Source of the DNA: Methanospirillum hungatei
Lineage (GTDB): Archaea; Halobacteriota; Methanomicrobia; Methanomicrobiales; Methanospirillaceae
Length of the DNA stretch: 64,000 bases
Direction of reading: 5' to 3'
NCBI RefSeq assembly: GCF_019263745.1
Contig: NZ_CP077107.1
Coordinates: 2,976,001-3,040,000 of the forward strand
Below, piece after piece: positions 25,212 to 34,349 of this stretch. Positions within the stretch are counted from its first letter, which is position 1. Every line of letters begins with the position of its first letter. Both the position numbers and the translations under genes were made by a program. The notes below the pieces were generated by a model that worked only from the letters and a program-made list of their open reading frames with translations, was not told the DNA's origin and made no database searches.

Positions 25212-26105
25212 ATGGATATATGCAACAAGTGTGAAGAGTGTACAAAACTCTGTGAGATCGTTCCAAAAATGGCAGGCGTTTTCAAAGCCCTTGGTGATCT
25301 CACCAGACTGAGAATAATATATCTCCTGACCACTGACACGACCGGTACACTGGGGGTGTCTGAACTTGCAACCAGACTTGGTATCTCCCAACCTGCAGTT
25401 TCCCAGCATTTAAAAACCCTCAAATCAGAAGGCATTGTTGATTCACGCCGGAATGGATTTTATATATACTATACTATAAACCGCGACCGGATGGTGGAAT
25501 TCCGGGATAATTTTGAGCTGATGTATTCGAGTGTCATGGGAAGATGCAACCGAGAACTTATCCGGAAATCATCACCAGATCAGGGATTCAGGGCATGTAT
25601 TATCTATTATTCATATTCAGGGATTACCCGCCATATTGCTGAAGAGATACGAAATGCCAGCGGGTGTGATCTCATTGAGGTCAGAACGAAAAAACCCTAT
25701 TCTTCCTTTTCAGCATACACCACGGGAGTTTTTCGATCCAGGAAGATGGCATGTGATCCGATTGAACCAGACACTATCGATGTTTCACCGTATGATCTCA
25801 TCGTAATGGGAACACCGGTTTGGGCATGGAAACCTGCTCCTGCCATGAATGCTGCTGTCCAGGCACTGAAGGGATGTGAGGGAAAGAGAGTCGTGGTTAT
25901 TACTACCTGTTCCAATCAGCCGGGCGAAGCTCTCCCGATTCTGAAGGAATCGCTGACCCGCCGCGGCGCCATCGTTGCCCTAGAGATCTCACTTACCTCA
26001 GAGGACACAAAGAATCCTGATGCCGGGGGAGAAATTCTCCGAAGAATCATTGAGGCACAACCATTCGGAGATACCACAAAAACACTGGATTCGGAGGAGA
26101 AATGA
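25212..26105 (+). CDS. Fusion: Cys-motif + ArsR-type HTH + flavodoxin-like domain
   Basis: 297 residues. Residues 4-14 read C-x2-C-x2-C-x3-C (CNKCEECTKLC), a spacing like a ferredoxin half site. Residues 20-105 are an ArsR winged helix: FKALGDLTRLRIIYLL, LATRLGISQPAVSQHLKTL recognition helix, then a wing RNGFYIYYTI. Residues 125-290 are flavodoxin-like: IIYYSYSGITRHIAEEI FMN loop and GTPVWAWKPAPAM. A DNA-binding protein with two possible redox cofactors suggests direct redox control, probably of its own operon. The start of the next gene overlaps by 4 bases. TATA box at 25173-25181. Confidence 0.85.
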   Translation: MDICNKCEECTKLCEIVPKMAGVFKALGDLTRLRIIYLLTTDTTGTLGVSELATRLGISQPAVSQHLKTLKSEGIVDSRRNGFYIYYTINRDRMVEFRDNFELMYSSVMGRCNRELIRKSSPDQGFRACIIYYSYSGITRHIAEEIRNASGCDLIEVRTKKPYSSFSAYTTGVFRSRKMACDPIEPDTIDVSPYDLIVMGTPVWAWKPAPAMNAAVQALKGCEGKRVVVITTCSNQPGEALPILKESLTRRGAIVALEISLTSEDTKNPDAGGEILRRIIEAQPFGDTTKTLDSEEK

Positions 26106-26920
26106 GCACCACAGATCCAAAACATATCCTGATCATCATGGGAAGCCCCCGGAAAGGGAACACGTTCCATGCATGTGAAATGTTCAGAGAGTACCTGGAG
26201 CAGGAGATTCCGGTTCAATGTGAATATATCTGGCTGAAAGACCTCAACCTGCATCCCTGTAGAGGCTGTCTTCTCTGTTTCACTAAAGGAGAACAGGCAT
26301 GTCCCATCCATGATGATATCCCAGGAATTCAGGAGAAGATGAGAAAGGCCGATGCAGTCATTTTTGCATCCCCAGTTTATGCAATGAATGTACCAAGCCA
26401 GTTGAAACTCATGATAGACCGGCTCTCTTTTACGTTCCACCGGCCGGAATATTTTGATAAAAAGGCCTTTCTTATCGCAACCACCGGAGCACTCGGACAT
26501 GAGGATGTGCTGAAATACCTGGCAGATGTAGTAGGCATTTGGGGGTTTGAGGTCGTTGGAAAAGCAGGAATGGTTACACCAATTCCGGTCCCTGCCCACC
26601 TTGCAGAGAGAAACAGGAAAACCCTGCAACAAACAGCTCATACCTTTTCCGCTGCATTGAAGCGAACCAGGAGAAGATCTCCGGGACTGAAAGATGTCAT
26701 TATCTTTCACGGACAGCGTGCAGCCTTTTCCCAGCTCAAGGCCTTGTCTCCTGCAGACTACCACTATTGGAATGAAAAAGGATGGCTTGACAAAAAGGTG
26801 AAGTTTTTTGTTCCTGTTCCGGTCAATCCCCTCTCCCATGCCATCGGGGTTCTTGTCGAATGGATTGCGGCTAAAAAAGTGCGAAAAGATTTGATTCAGA
26901 ATCCGGGTGCCAACGAATGA
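26102..26920 (+). CDS. Iron-sulfur flavoprotein (Isf family), long form
   Basis: 272 residues. GSPRKGNTFHACEMF FMN loop near residue 13, cysteine motif CRGCLLCFTKGEQAC (C-x2-C-x2-C-x7-C) near 57, SPVYAMNVPSQLKLMIDR near 95. The C-terminal 90 residues extend beyond the usual Isf length and hold a hydrophobic stretch near 245-260 that may touch the membrane. ATG overlaps the stop of the fusion regulator, so both come from one transcript. It is a likely target or partner of that regulator. Confidence 0.87.
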   Translation: MSTTDPKHILIIMGSPRKGNTFHACEMFREYLEQEIPVQCEYIWLKDLNLHPCRGCLLCFTKGEQACPIHDDIPGIQEKMRKADAVIFASPVYAMNVPSQLKLMIDRLSFTFHRPEYFDKKAFLIATTGALGHEDVLKYLADVVGIWGFEVVGKAGMVTPIPVPAHLAERNRKTLQQTAHTFSAALKRTRRRSPGLKDVIIFHGQRAAFSQLKALSPADYHYWNEKGWLDKKVKFFVPVPVNPLSHAIGVLVEWIAAKKVRKDLIQNPGANE

Positions 26921-26950
26921 TCCAAACAAGGTTCATCGACGGAGGATTCT

Positions 26951-28057
26951 ATGACTGATCAGATACTCTCCCCCCACGCAGAACAGGAACAGTACCGGGA
27001 TCTCTTCAACACAACCATCGGTGAGGTCATCAATCATGCAATCCGGATAATCGGCGCCGATCCCTCACTTATTATTCCTGCAGGAAGAATTCTCCGGTAC
27101 CAGAAGAAAGCAGCAAAAATCCGATTACAGCATGAGAAAGGAGGACTTCTGGTCCCACCGGTTATGATAATCAGCATCACCTCACGATGTAACCTTACCT
27201 GCAAAGGCTGCTACATGCATGCCAGAAAGGAGAATCCAAGATCAGAAATGAGCCCTGAAATGCTCACATCAATCATTGACCAGGCTGTAGAACTGGGAGT
27301 CTCCATCATCGTCATTGCCGGTGGTGAACCACTTGTCCGGGTAGTTGAAATAATCCGTATTGCCCAGACAAATCCCAATATACTCTTTCCGGTCTTTACC
27401 AATGGCCTGATGATTGATGAACAGATGGTTGACACCCTTACATCATGCCGGAATATCGTCCCCCTGATAAGTTTTGAAGGACTTCGGGATGAGACCGATG
27501 CTCGAAGAGGGAACGGAGTCTTTGACCGGCTTCTTGCCACCTGTAATCTGCTCAAATCCCGTGGCATCTTCTTTGGCTGCTCAATCACGGCAACCAGTGC
27601 AAATCTTGAGATAGTCACCGGTGACGTATTTATCAGGCAGATGACTGATGCCCATATCAGGGTATTTTCGTATGTCGAGTATGTTCCTATGACATCCGGA
27701 TCAGAAGACCTCATCCTCACCCATGAACAGAAAAAAAACCTTCCAGACATACTCGCCCGTTTAAATCAGAAATACCTGGCACTCTTTCTTGGTTTTCCCG
27801 GAGATGAAGCATACTATGGGGGATGCCTTGCTGCAGGGCGTGGATTTGTGCATGTCAGTCCGTCCGGAGATTTAGAGCCATGTCCGGCAGCATCATTCTC
27901 TGATGCAAACCTGACCGAAATGCCACTGAAAGAAGGATTGAAATCACAGTTTCTTCAAAGACTGAGAGATACGCCTGAAGTGCTGACAGAATCAGCGGGT
28001 GGATGTGCTCTTCATGAAAATCAGGAGTGGGTGGGGGAGATTCTTTCACAATCCTGA
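26951..28057 (+). CDS. Radical SAM protein with SPASM-like C-terminus
   Basis: 368 residues. The [4Fe-4S]-SAM motif CNLTCKGCYMHA (C-x3-C-x2-C) is at residue 80; VIAGGEPLVR follows as the GGE motif. The C-terminal part carries GGCLAAGRGFVHVSPSGDLEPCPAASF, as in SPASM/twitch proteins with an auxiliary cluster. No exact subfamily can be named: heme maturation (AhbC/D-like) and peptide modification are alternatives. It starts 30 bases after the flavoprotein gene, third in the redox-regulated operon, so the flavoprotein could deliver electrons to it. Confidence 0.85.
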   Translation: MTDQILSPHAEQEQYRDLFNTTIGEVINHAIRIIGADPSLIIPAGRILRYQKKAAKIRLQHEKGGLLVPPVMIISITSRCNLTCKGCYMHARKENPRSEMSPEMLTSIIDQAVELGVSIIVIAGGEPLVRVVEIIRIAQTNPNILFPVFTNGLMIDEQMVDTLTSCRNIVPLISFEGLRDETDARRGNGVFDRLLATCNLLKSRGIFFGCSITATSANLEIVTGDVFIRQMTDAHIRVFSYVEYVPMTSGSEDLILTHEQKKNLPDILARLNQKYLALFLGFPGDEAYYGGCLAAGRGFVHVSPSGDLEPCPAASFSDANLTEMPLKEGLKSQFLQRLRDTPEVLTESAGGCALHENQEWVGEILSQS

Positions 28058-28075
28058 ATCACTATACACGATGGA

Positions 28076-30484
28076 TTAAACGGTAAACCCGCTTATTCCT
28101 CCATGGATCTCTCCTGCATATCTGGCAACCGTTTCAATATGACCGGATATCTGTTCAATTGACCGGCAGGATGAAGCACAGGCCTCAGCAGATGCCCCGG
28201 CATCCCGGGCTGTCTCAACCATCAATTCACCAATTGTTCGTGCCCGCTGATTCAGATCGGCAATCCTGTTCTCTTGTTCCTGTGACAGTACACCGGTTTC
28301 CCTGCTCATGGTTGCAATAACTTCTATTTCTCCAGCCATTTTTTCAAACAGATGCACCATTTCACAGATGGCGTAACTTCGTGACTCAATCTCACCCTGG
28401 ACCTGTGAGACTTTATCTCTCACCTCTCGGAATGCATCATGCAAGGCATCAAGCGTCTGTGAAATGCTGGTTGTGGACTCTTTTGATTGAACGGCCAGGT
28501 TTTTTACTTCACTTGCAACAACTGCAAATCCCTTTCCATAACTCCCGGCATGGGCCGCCTCTATAGCTGCATTTATGGCAAGCAGATTTGTCTGGTTTGC
28601 AATATCCGTCACCACTTTTATTATCTTTTCAATACTGATCAGTTCTTCATGGATACGTGAAATTCCATTGTCAACTGAACCTGCAGCTTCTGAAATGGCA
28701 TCAATTCCTTCACGGCTCTGTGTTGCGAGTATTACTCCCTGAGATGACATTTCGTGTGTTCTGGCAGAGGTACAAGCGACCTCCTGCACCTTTTCATTCA
28801 TCCCACAGAGTGCCTGCATGGCAGTATCAGTACTTACGACCATCTGCCTGACCTCCTCCTGTACACTGACTGCTCGATCTGAAACTGCACCGGTATAACA
28901 GGCAAGGGTCTCAGCCTGCCCTGAAACCGCGGCAATCTCTCGTTTTATCCCATCAGCTTCAATGGTCAACACATCAGCGGCATTCCTGAGCACCGTGATA
29001 CTATCAGATATCTGAATCCCGATATTGTCAAGTGAATTTCTTATTGTTGTGAAATCTCCTGTAACTTCAAGTTTTGAATTCATCTTGGCAGTAAAATCTC
29101 CGGATGAATACCGGCTGCTTACCCGGTCAATCTCTCCAACAACCGCAGAACACCATATCCCTATTGCATCCATTGACTCTCTCATACTGGCAAAATCACC
29201 CGGATATGCAATTTTCTCGTCCATCCGCGAGGAAAATTCACACCCTGCGAAGGATTTTGCAACCCGTTTCATCTCTAGTAATGGAGTATTCAGTTTGACC
29301 AGCATTTGGTTCATTCCGGCAATCATCGCATGATAATACCCCGAGAGTCCAGAGGTATCTCCTTTCATCGTGAGATTTCCTTCCATAACCGACATGGTGA
29401 AGGATTCAACGGTTGCAACCATTAATTGCAGGCTATCAAGTGCCCCGTTCAGATTATTGATGATCCCAGTAAACGGACCTTCTGCAGGCGCTGGAATGGA
29501 AAGTGGTATCCATCCCGAATTCATCTGAGATATTCCATCCGTAAGAGCACAAAACTGCTTTTCAATCCGTTCCATTGCATTATTTATTGCCTGAATACCC
29601 GGATGTAAATCCTCCGGCCAGAGTTCGATCTCTAATCTGTGTGAAAAATTCCCTTCAGTTATTTCGGTTGCAAGCTGTTCCAGTGAAGAAGAAAGAGCAG
29701 AATTATCCGGAGTAACTGGCTTTTGCTCATTTACCGGTGGGATAAGTTCAGTTACTGTCAAAAACAGTACCGAACGTTTAAGAATAACCACAGAACAGAC
29801 CCGGACTGTAATGAGGTGTGACACCTCTAACATTTTATTTTCGTGAACAAACCTGATCTCTGTGCCTGGATGGTTTTGTACTTCCTGTATTGCAGGATTT
29901 TCTGTGAGAACATCCCACTTCAGGATATTATTATTTAGAATGATATCTGCTGGAAGAGGAATTGAAGAACCTGAAGACATTGAAAGTATGGTACCATCCA
30001 TCTCGGCTAATATTTCACAGGATTCAGAAAGAGAATTCCTGATTTTATCATATGAGGGAAAGTCTGGCGGGTTATCTGGCTTTATAAAGAACACGAGCAT
30101 AACTGGAAGTGATGCACCTTCAGGAACCGTAGGAAGGGCTCGAATCTCGTAAAATCCTGCATTTTCTGGAAAGACAATCTCAGCAATCCCTGATGTTATT
30201 TTTCCTGACAATGCTGCATCCCATACCGATTCTCCAGAAATGAGGGAGATTGTCAAATTTCTAAAATGCATCCCCTCCATTGTTTCTTTCTGAAATCCTG
30301 AAAAGGAAAGGAAGGCTTCATTTGCATGTGAAATTGTCAGGGTATGATCACAAAGGAGAAGTGGAACAGGGAATGAATCAACGTAATCATCCCAACATGA
30401 AAAAGCATATGATCCTTGAGAAATATGCTGAATAAATGAATCTGCCGCAGTGCCTTCCCTGGAAACTATGGAATTATGAATCAT
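28076..30484 (-). CDS. Cytoplasmic methyl-accepting chemotaxis-type protein with PAS
   Basis: 802 residues from ATG 30484, which overlaps the upstream kinase stop by 11 bases; a longer frame to 30598 only re-reads kinase sequence. A PAS-like domain lies at about 25-125 (LCDHTLTISHANEAFLSFSG), followed by a less defined region, two HAMP-like repeats (LEVTGDFTTIRNSLDNIG and similar, 320-500), and a signalling domain with the hairpin tip ANQTNLLAINAAIEAAHAG near residue 655. No membrane helix. It belongs to a four-gene signalling operon. Confidence 0.88.
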   Translation of the reverse strand: MIHNSIVSREGTAADSFIQHISQGSYAFSCWDDYVDSFPVPLLLCDHTLTISHANEAFLSFSGFQKETMEGMHFRNLTISLISGESVWDAALSGKITSGIAEIVFPENAGFYEIRALPTVPEGASLPVMLVFFIKPDNPPDFPSYDKIRNSLSESCEILAEMDGTILSMSSGSSIPLPADIILNNNILKWDVLTENPAIQEVQNHPGTEIRFVHENKMLEVSHLITVRVCSVVILKRSVLFLTVTELIPPVNEQKPVTPDNSALSSSLEQLATEITEGNFSHRLEIELWPEDLHPGIQAINNAMERIEKQFCALTDGISQMNSGWIPLSIPAPAEGPFTGIINNLNGALDSLQLMVATVESFTMSVMEGNLTMKGDTSGLSGYYHAMIAGMNQMLVKLNTPLLEMKRVAKSFAGCEFSSRMDEKIAYPGDFASMRESMDAIGIWCSAVVGEIDRVSSRYSSGDFTAKMNSKLEVTGDFTTIRNSLDNIGIQISDSITVLRNAADVLTIEADGIKREIAAVSGQAETLACYTGAVSDRAVSVQEEVRQMVVSTDTAMQALCGMNEKVQEVACTSARTHEMSSQGVILATQSREGIDAISEAAGSVDNGISRIHEELISIEKIIKVVTDIANQTNLLAINAAIEAAHAGSYGKGFAVVASEVKNLAVQSKESTTSISQTLDALHDAFREVRDKVSQVQGEIESRSYAICEMVHLFEKMAGEIEVIATMSRETGVLSQEQENRIADLNQRARTIGELMVETARDAGASAEACASSCRSIEQISGHIETVARYAGEIHGGISGFTV

Positions 30485-32135
30485 CGGAATGCACCCGCAT
30501 TGCAAAAGAAGTGGGAATAGAGTCCAACAGTTCTTCCCCTTTATAAAATCGGTAACATCGCTTTGGAACCGTGATCTCAAACCTGGCCCCGTTTCCATAT
30601 CTGCCGGTTTCTGTAATACTCATACCAGTCAGTGCTAGAATTTCCCTTGTGTAAAAAAGGCCAAGTCCTGAGTTTCTTCCAACTCCCCGCTCGAATATAA
30701 GACTTTTTTTTGTATCCGGAATGCCCACTCCGTCGTCTTCGATAATAAGGAGACCAGAATCAATTTGTTCTATAAACCTAATTTGAATGGTTGATACCCG
30801 GCATCCATGCATCAAAGCATTTTCAACAAGATTTATGATGATCTTTCCAAACATTGGATCAGTGTATATCTCAAGTGTCCCGGTTGAATGTAGGATAGAA
30901 ACATTTCCAAATCCATGGGAAAGAGTGATATTTTCAATAATACGATGAATCGAGAGCCATTGTGGTTTTTGTATCCCAATCTTCTGGTATACATCAGAAA
31001 ACATCAGATGTTCCTGAATATTGTTCAGGGAATTGCCAATCTCAATAACATCTTCTCTGATATCCGGATATTTATTGGCTAATTCAAGCAGGTTTTCGTA
31101 ATGAAATGACTGGACGGTCAGTTCGTTCCGAATATCATGTCTTGTGATGGTATTGAGGATATCGAGTTTTTTATTAGTCCCTATAAGGGCTTCCATTGCA
31201 TTATGCTCTTCTTTCAAAGAAAAATGGTATAATGCATATGATATTTCACGGGAAATGTCAATTAGCATGGCCTGTTCATCAGGGTCGCAGGAATATGCCG
31301 AATTAAGGGTAACTGACACTATTCCATATATTGTTCCTCCGTGTTCAAGTGGCATGGTGAGTGTATGTGATTCATGATGACCAGAATATAATGGGCATGA
31401 ATGACAGGTATCATCCGGGGCACAAATAACCGGACGCCCTTTAGAATGAAGAGCCTTTCTATAACATGATGTCCGCTGGCCGGTCTTCAGGTATGAGACA
31501 AATCGTTCGATCTGTTCTTCAAGTCCTGCATGATATACTCCGCGTACTTCACCAGATCGATCAAGCAATACGATCCGCATATTCTGATACCCGGGCTCTG
31601 AAGTAATTCTCGTGCAAAGCCGGCTGAAAACTTCCCGAGTATCCTCATTTCCAAAAACAGCATCTCCGACTTCCCGAAGAACCTGAAAAATTCTAGATAG
31701 ATGTCTTACTTTTTGTTGATCCCGGTATTGTCTGCAGGCTTTTAGAACCTTATCTGAAAGTTCAGCAAATTGTGATTTTGGATCTCCACCTTTCTGAACA
31801 TAAAATGTGGCCCCGGAATTCATTGCAGAAATAGCAACACTTTCTCTTCCCCGGCCGGTAAAAAGAATAAACGGGGTGTCACAGTTATGTCCCCGGATAG
31901 TCTGAAGAAATTCAATACCTGTCATGTCAGGCATCTCATAATCAGAAATAAACACATCAACCGATTCACGAAGGAGATACTCAAATGCTTCCTGAACAGA
32001 TGAACATGAATTAACCCTGATCTGACCGGAGTGTTCAAGAAAAACCTTTGTAATGGCAAGTATGTTTGGATCATCGTCAACATGTAGCACTTGAATCGGC
32101 TGATAATGGTATAGGGGTTGCTGATATTCACTCAT
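30474..32135 (-). CDS. Hybrid sensor histidine kinase, REC-GAF-HisKA-HATPase
   Basis: 553 residues. REC at 15-130 (HVDDDPN, SDYEMPDMTG, FTGRGRE, QKGGDP), GAF-like at 150-290 with several Cys (CAPDDTCHSCPLY), H-box TITRHDIRNELTV near 335, and ATPase motifs NALMHG, EDDGVGIP, GVGRNSGLGLF. No membrane helix. The N-terminal REC may receive signals from another kinase, or autoregulate. Its ATG overlaps the stop of the 76-residue gene by 4 bases. It resembles the REC fragment at the left window edge. Confidence 0.92.
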   Translation of the reverse strand: MSEYQQPLYHYQPIQVLHVDDDPNILAITKVFLEHSGQIRVNSCSSVQEAFEYLLRESVDVFISDYEMPDMTGIEFLQTIRGHNCDTPFILFTGRGRESVAISAMNSGATFYVQKGGDPKSQFAELSDKVLKACRQYRDQQKVRHLSRIFQVLREVGDAVFGNEDTREVFSRLCTRITSEPGYQNMRIVLLDRSGEVRGVYHAGLEEQIERFVSYLKTGQRTSCYRKALHSKGRPVICAPDDTCHSCPLYSGHHESHTLTMPLEHGGTIYGIVSVTLNSAYSCDPDEQAMLIDISREISYALYHFSLKEEHNAMEALIGTNKKLDILNTITRHDIRNELTVQSFHYENLLELANKYPDIREDVIEIGNSLNNIQEHLMFSDVYQKIGIQKPQWLSIHRIIENITLSHGFGNVSILHSTGTLEIYTDPMFGKIIINLVENALMHGCRVSTIQIRFIEQIDSGLLIIEDDGVGIPDTKKSLIFERGVGRNSGLGLFYTREILALTGMSITETGRYGNGARFEITVPKRCYRFYKGEELLDSIPTSFAMRVHSDDS

Positions 32136-32362
32136 GCCAGCCTCCCGATTTTATCAGCAAGTTCCTGTGCAAGATCCTGTTCTATAAACATGGATGATGC
32201 AAGAGCTACCCATTTTGCAAGTTCTATGCAATGTTCCGGTCCGATGTCTGAAAAGTTCAATCCGTTCAGATGAAATTTGGTCTGACGTTCCAGGAGGGTG
32301 ATTGCTGCAGGCCCAAGATACTCAACAGACATCTCAAGCACTGCATCAGAGGTTTTACTCAT
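32132..32362 (-). CDS. Small protein of unknown function in signalling operon
   Basis: 76 residues. Mostly helical, acidic, with VEYLGPAAITLLERQTKFH and AKWVALASSMFIEQ segments; no Cys motif or membrane helix. It lies between the Cache-HAMP gene and the kinase, overlapping the latter by 4 bases. Such a small conserved partner in a chemosensory-like operon may bind the receptor or kinase (inference). No family recognised. Confidence 0.65.
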   Translation of the reverse strand: MSKTSDAVLEMSVEYLGPAAITLLERQTKFHLNGLNFSDIGPEHCIELAKWVALASSMFIEQDLAQELADKIGRLA

Positions 32363-32384
32363 AAAAAATCCCCCTTATACCTGA

Positions 32385-33200
32385 TTACTCATGCTGGTAA
32401 TCCTGGTGCATCAGGATCTTCAGACTGGTAATCATTCGTTTGAATGAGGAGGCAAGTTCACCAATTTCGTCATTTCTTTGAATAAAAATTGACACATTCG
32501 TATCTCCCCTGCTAATCTTATTTGCCGATTCTATCAGCATGTGGATGTCACGAATCATGGTTCGGGAGAATATGGCTATGATGAGTCCGGCACAGAGAAT
32601 GCCAAGGAATAGAATAAGATAAATGGTCTGGCCAACAAAGTCCATCCGGTCCTGTACGACTGCTGCATGCATATCCACCCCAACTATACCAATGACCTCT
32701 CCCTTTGCATTCTTAATCGGTGCATACCCAGCAAGAACCGTCCCCCAGGGCCTTTCAACAAAGTCTTTTTCAACAGATGGTCCAGTAAATGCTGATGTCA
32801 TGGCAGTTGTCGGATTTGAGACCGGAGTGCCTATCTTCACATCTCGCTTTCCGATATTGTATCCACTGTCTATGACATATTCCATCCCGCCATTTTGCTT
32901 TCTGACGGTGAATATCTTGACAATTTCATGATCTGCCTGGGACATATGGGCTAACTGTTCAGCATTCATCAGGTAGAGGATTTCAGCTTCCATTCCTGGT
33001 TTTAATTTAGCGATTTCATCTCCGTTCAGGTCTGCTGCAGTAATAGCGGCAAGAGCCACCAGTTCCTGCTGAGTTGATTCCTGAATTTTTTCCGTTGATG
33101 CACCGACGGTGAACAAAAATGTAAGTCCGGTAATAAGGATTACCAGGATAACAAAACCGGCGGTAAGTTTTGTCATGATTGAGTGCAGCATGGATGCCAT
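32385..33200 (-). CDS. Membrane protein with extracellular Cache-like domain and HAMP, no output domain
   Basis: 271 residues from ATG 33200, chosen because GGAGAG precedes it by 9 bases (a TTG at 33227 is the other option). Membrane helix 1 at about 12-32, an extracellular region of about 140 residues with single-Cache features (SGYNIGKRDVKIGTPV, GYAPIKNAKGEVIGIVGVDM), helix 2 at about 180-205, HAMP at 205-255 (ISRGDTNVSI...DEIGELASSFKRM). It stops right after HAMP, so signal must pass to separate proteins, probably the MCP or kinase encoded downstream in the same operon. Confidence 0.88.
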   Translation of the reverse strand: MASMLHSIMTKLTAGFVILVILITGLTFLFTVGASTEKIQESTQQELVALAAITAADLNGDEIAKLKPGMEAEILYLMNAEQLAHMSQADHEIVKIFTVRKQNGGMEYVIDSGYNIGKRDVKIGTPVSNPTTAMTSAFTGPSVEKDFVERPWGTVLAGYAPIKNAKGEVIGIVGVDMHAAVVQDRMDFVGQTIYLILFLGILCAGLIIAIFSRTMIRDIHMLIESANKISRGDTNVSIFIQRNDEIGELASSFKRMITSLKILMHQDYQHE

Positions 33201-33441
33201 TGAATAAATCTCTCCAAAATGTTCCAAATCACCGACCAGAAGACATCCGGTCAGGAACGGAATGTATGCACATGAGATCCCTCGCCGGTTCGATAATGAT
33301 TGGGCATAGAGGATATTGTCAGATATAGTGAGAATAGGGAACTATAGAGATATCATACCTCTCATGAGTCTCCATACTCCTCCGTATTCTCTATCGAAAA
33401 ACGGAATATTCCCGGGATGATAATGGGTGTCGGGAATTATC

Positions 33442-34281
33442 ATGTCTCATACGATGAAAACTCCGGTTCTCCGGTTTGCAGGAATCATGCTCCTGCTCTG
33501 TGCTGTCTTTTTTGCTACTGCTCCTGTTATGGCAGAAGAGACTACTTTAAGTATCTCAGGTTCAACCACCGTTCTCCCGATCGCCTCTGCATGTGCAGAA
33601 GCATTCATGGACGCTCACCCTGACGTTGATGTTCAAGTCAGTGGCGGCGGATCTGGTGCAGGTATCAAGGCAATGGGCGAAGGAGTTGTCAGCCTTGCAA
33701 TGGCATCCCGTGAACTGAAAGATGAAGAGAAGACTGCATACCCGGAGCTTCAGACCGTCGCAGTTGCAAAGGATGGAATTGCAGTTATTGTAAACCCTGA
33801 AAACCCGGTAGAAGCATTAACCCTCTCACAGATCAAGGACATCTACACCGGTACCATCACCGGATGGCAGGACCTTGGTGGAGAGACCGCTAATATTGAG
33901 ATCGTCGGACGTGACAGTGCATCAGGAACCAGAGAGTTCTTCTTTGAGAAAGTTCTCCACAAGGAAGACTTCACCAAGTTCATGCTTGAAAAGAACTCCA
34001 ACGGTGCAGTCCAGCAGTATGTCTCCCAGACCCCGACCGCAATCGGATATGTCGGTATGGGCTTTGAAGATGGCGTAAAAGTCATCGGAATCACAGGCGA
34101 CGATGGAAAGAACTTAAAACCGTCTGTTGAAACCGTAAAGTCCGGTACATACCCACTCTCCCGTGAATTATACTTCGTTACCGCTGGTGAGCCAGAAGGC
34201 CTTGCAAAAGAGTTCCTTGACTTTGTCGTGAGTGCAGAGGGACAGAAGATCGTTGAAGAACAGGGCTTTGTAAGCCTGTAA
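33442..34281 (+). CDS. pstS: Phosphate ABC transporter substrate-binding protein
   Basis: 279 residues from ATG 33442 (GTG 33427 and ATG 33454 possible). Signal peptide of about 30 residues ending ATAPVMAEE. Mature protein: LSISGSTTVLPIA phosphate-binding loop at the start, SGGGSGAGIKA, MASRELKDEE, and GRDSASGTREFF. All are hallmarks of PstS, which binds phosphate outside the membrane. No pstC, pstA, pstB or phoU genes are nearby, so the permease would be elsewhere. The gap to the divergent Cache-HAMP gene is 240 bases. Confidence 0.92.
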   Translation: MSHTMKTPVLRFAGIMLLLCAVFFATAPVMAEETTLSISGSTTVLPIASACAEAFMDAHPDVDVQVSGGGSGAGIKAMGEGVVSLAMASRELKDEEKTAYPELQTVAVAKDGIAVIVNPENPVEALTLSQIKDIYTGTITGWQDLGGETANIEIVGRDSASGTREFFFEKVLHKEDFTKFMLEKNSNGAVQQYVSQTPTAIGYVGMGFEDGVKVIGITGDDGKNLKPSVETVKSGTYPLSRELYFVTAGEPEGLAKEFLDFVVSAEGQKIVEEQGFVSL

Positions 34282-34349
34282 GATAATCATATCGGACCAC
34301 AATCAATTGGAGAGAAGAACCCTCTCCATTTCTGTTCTTCTATAATGTA

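Noticed and set aside
25916-26929. Reverse frame of 337 codons opposite the flavoprotein genes
   Set aside because: It is antisense to two well supported genes, has no family motif and no ribosome binding site.
27211-27750. Reverse frame of 179 codons inside the radical SAM gene
   Set aside because: Antisense of a gene with clear catalytic motifs.
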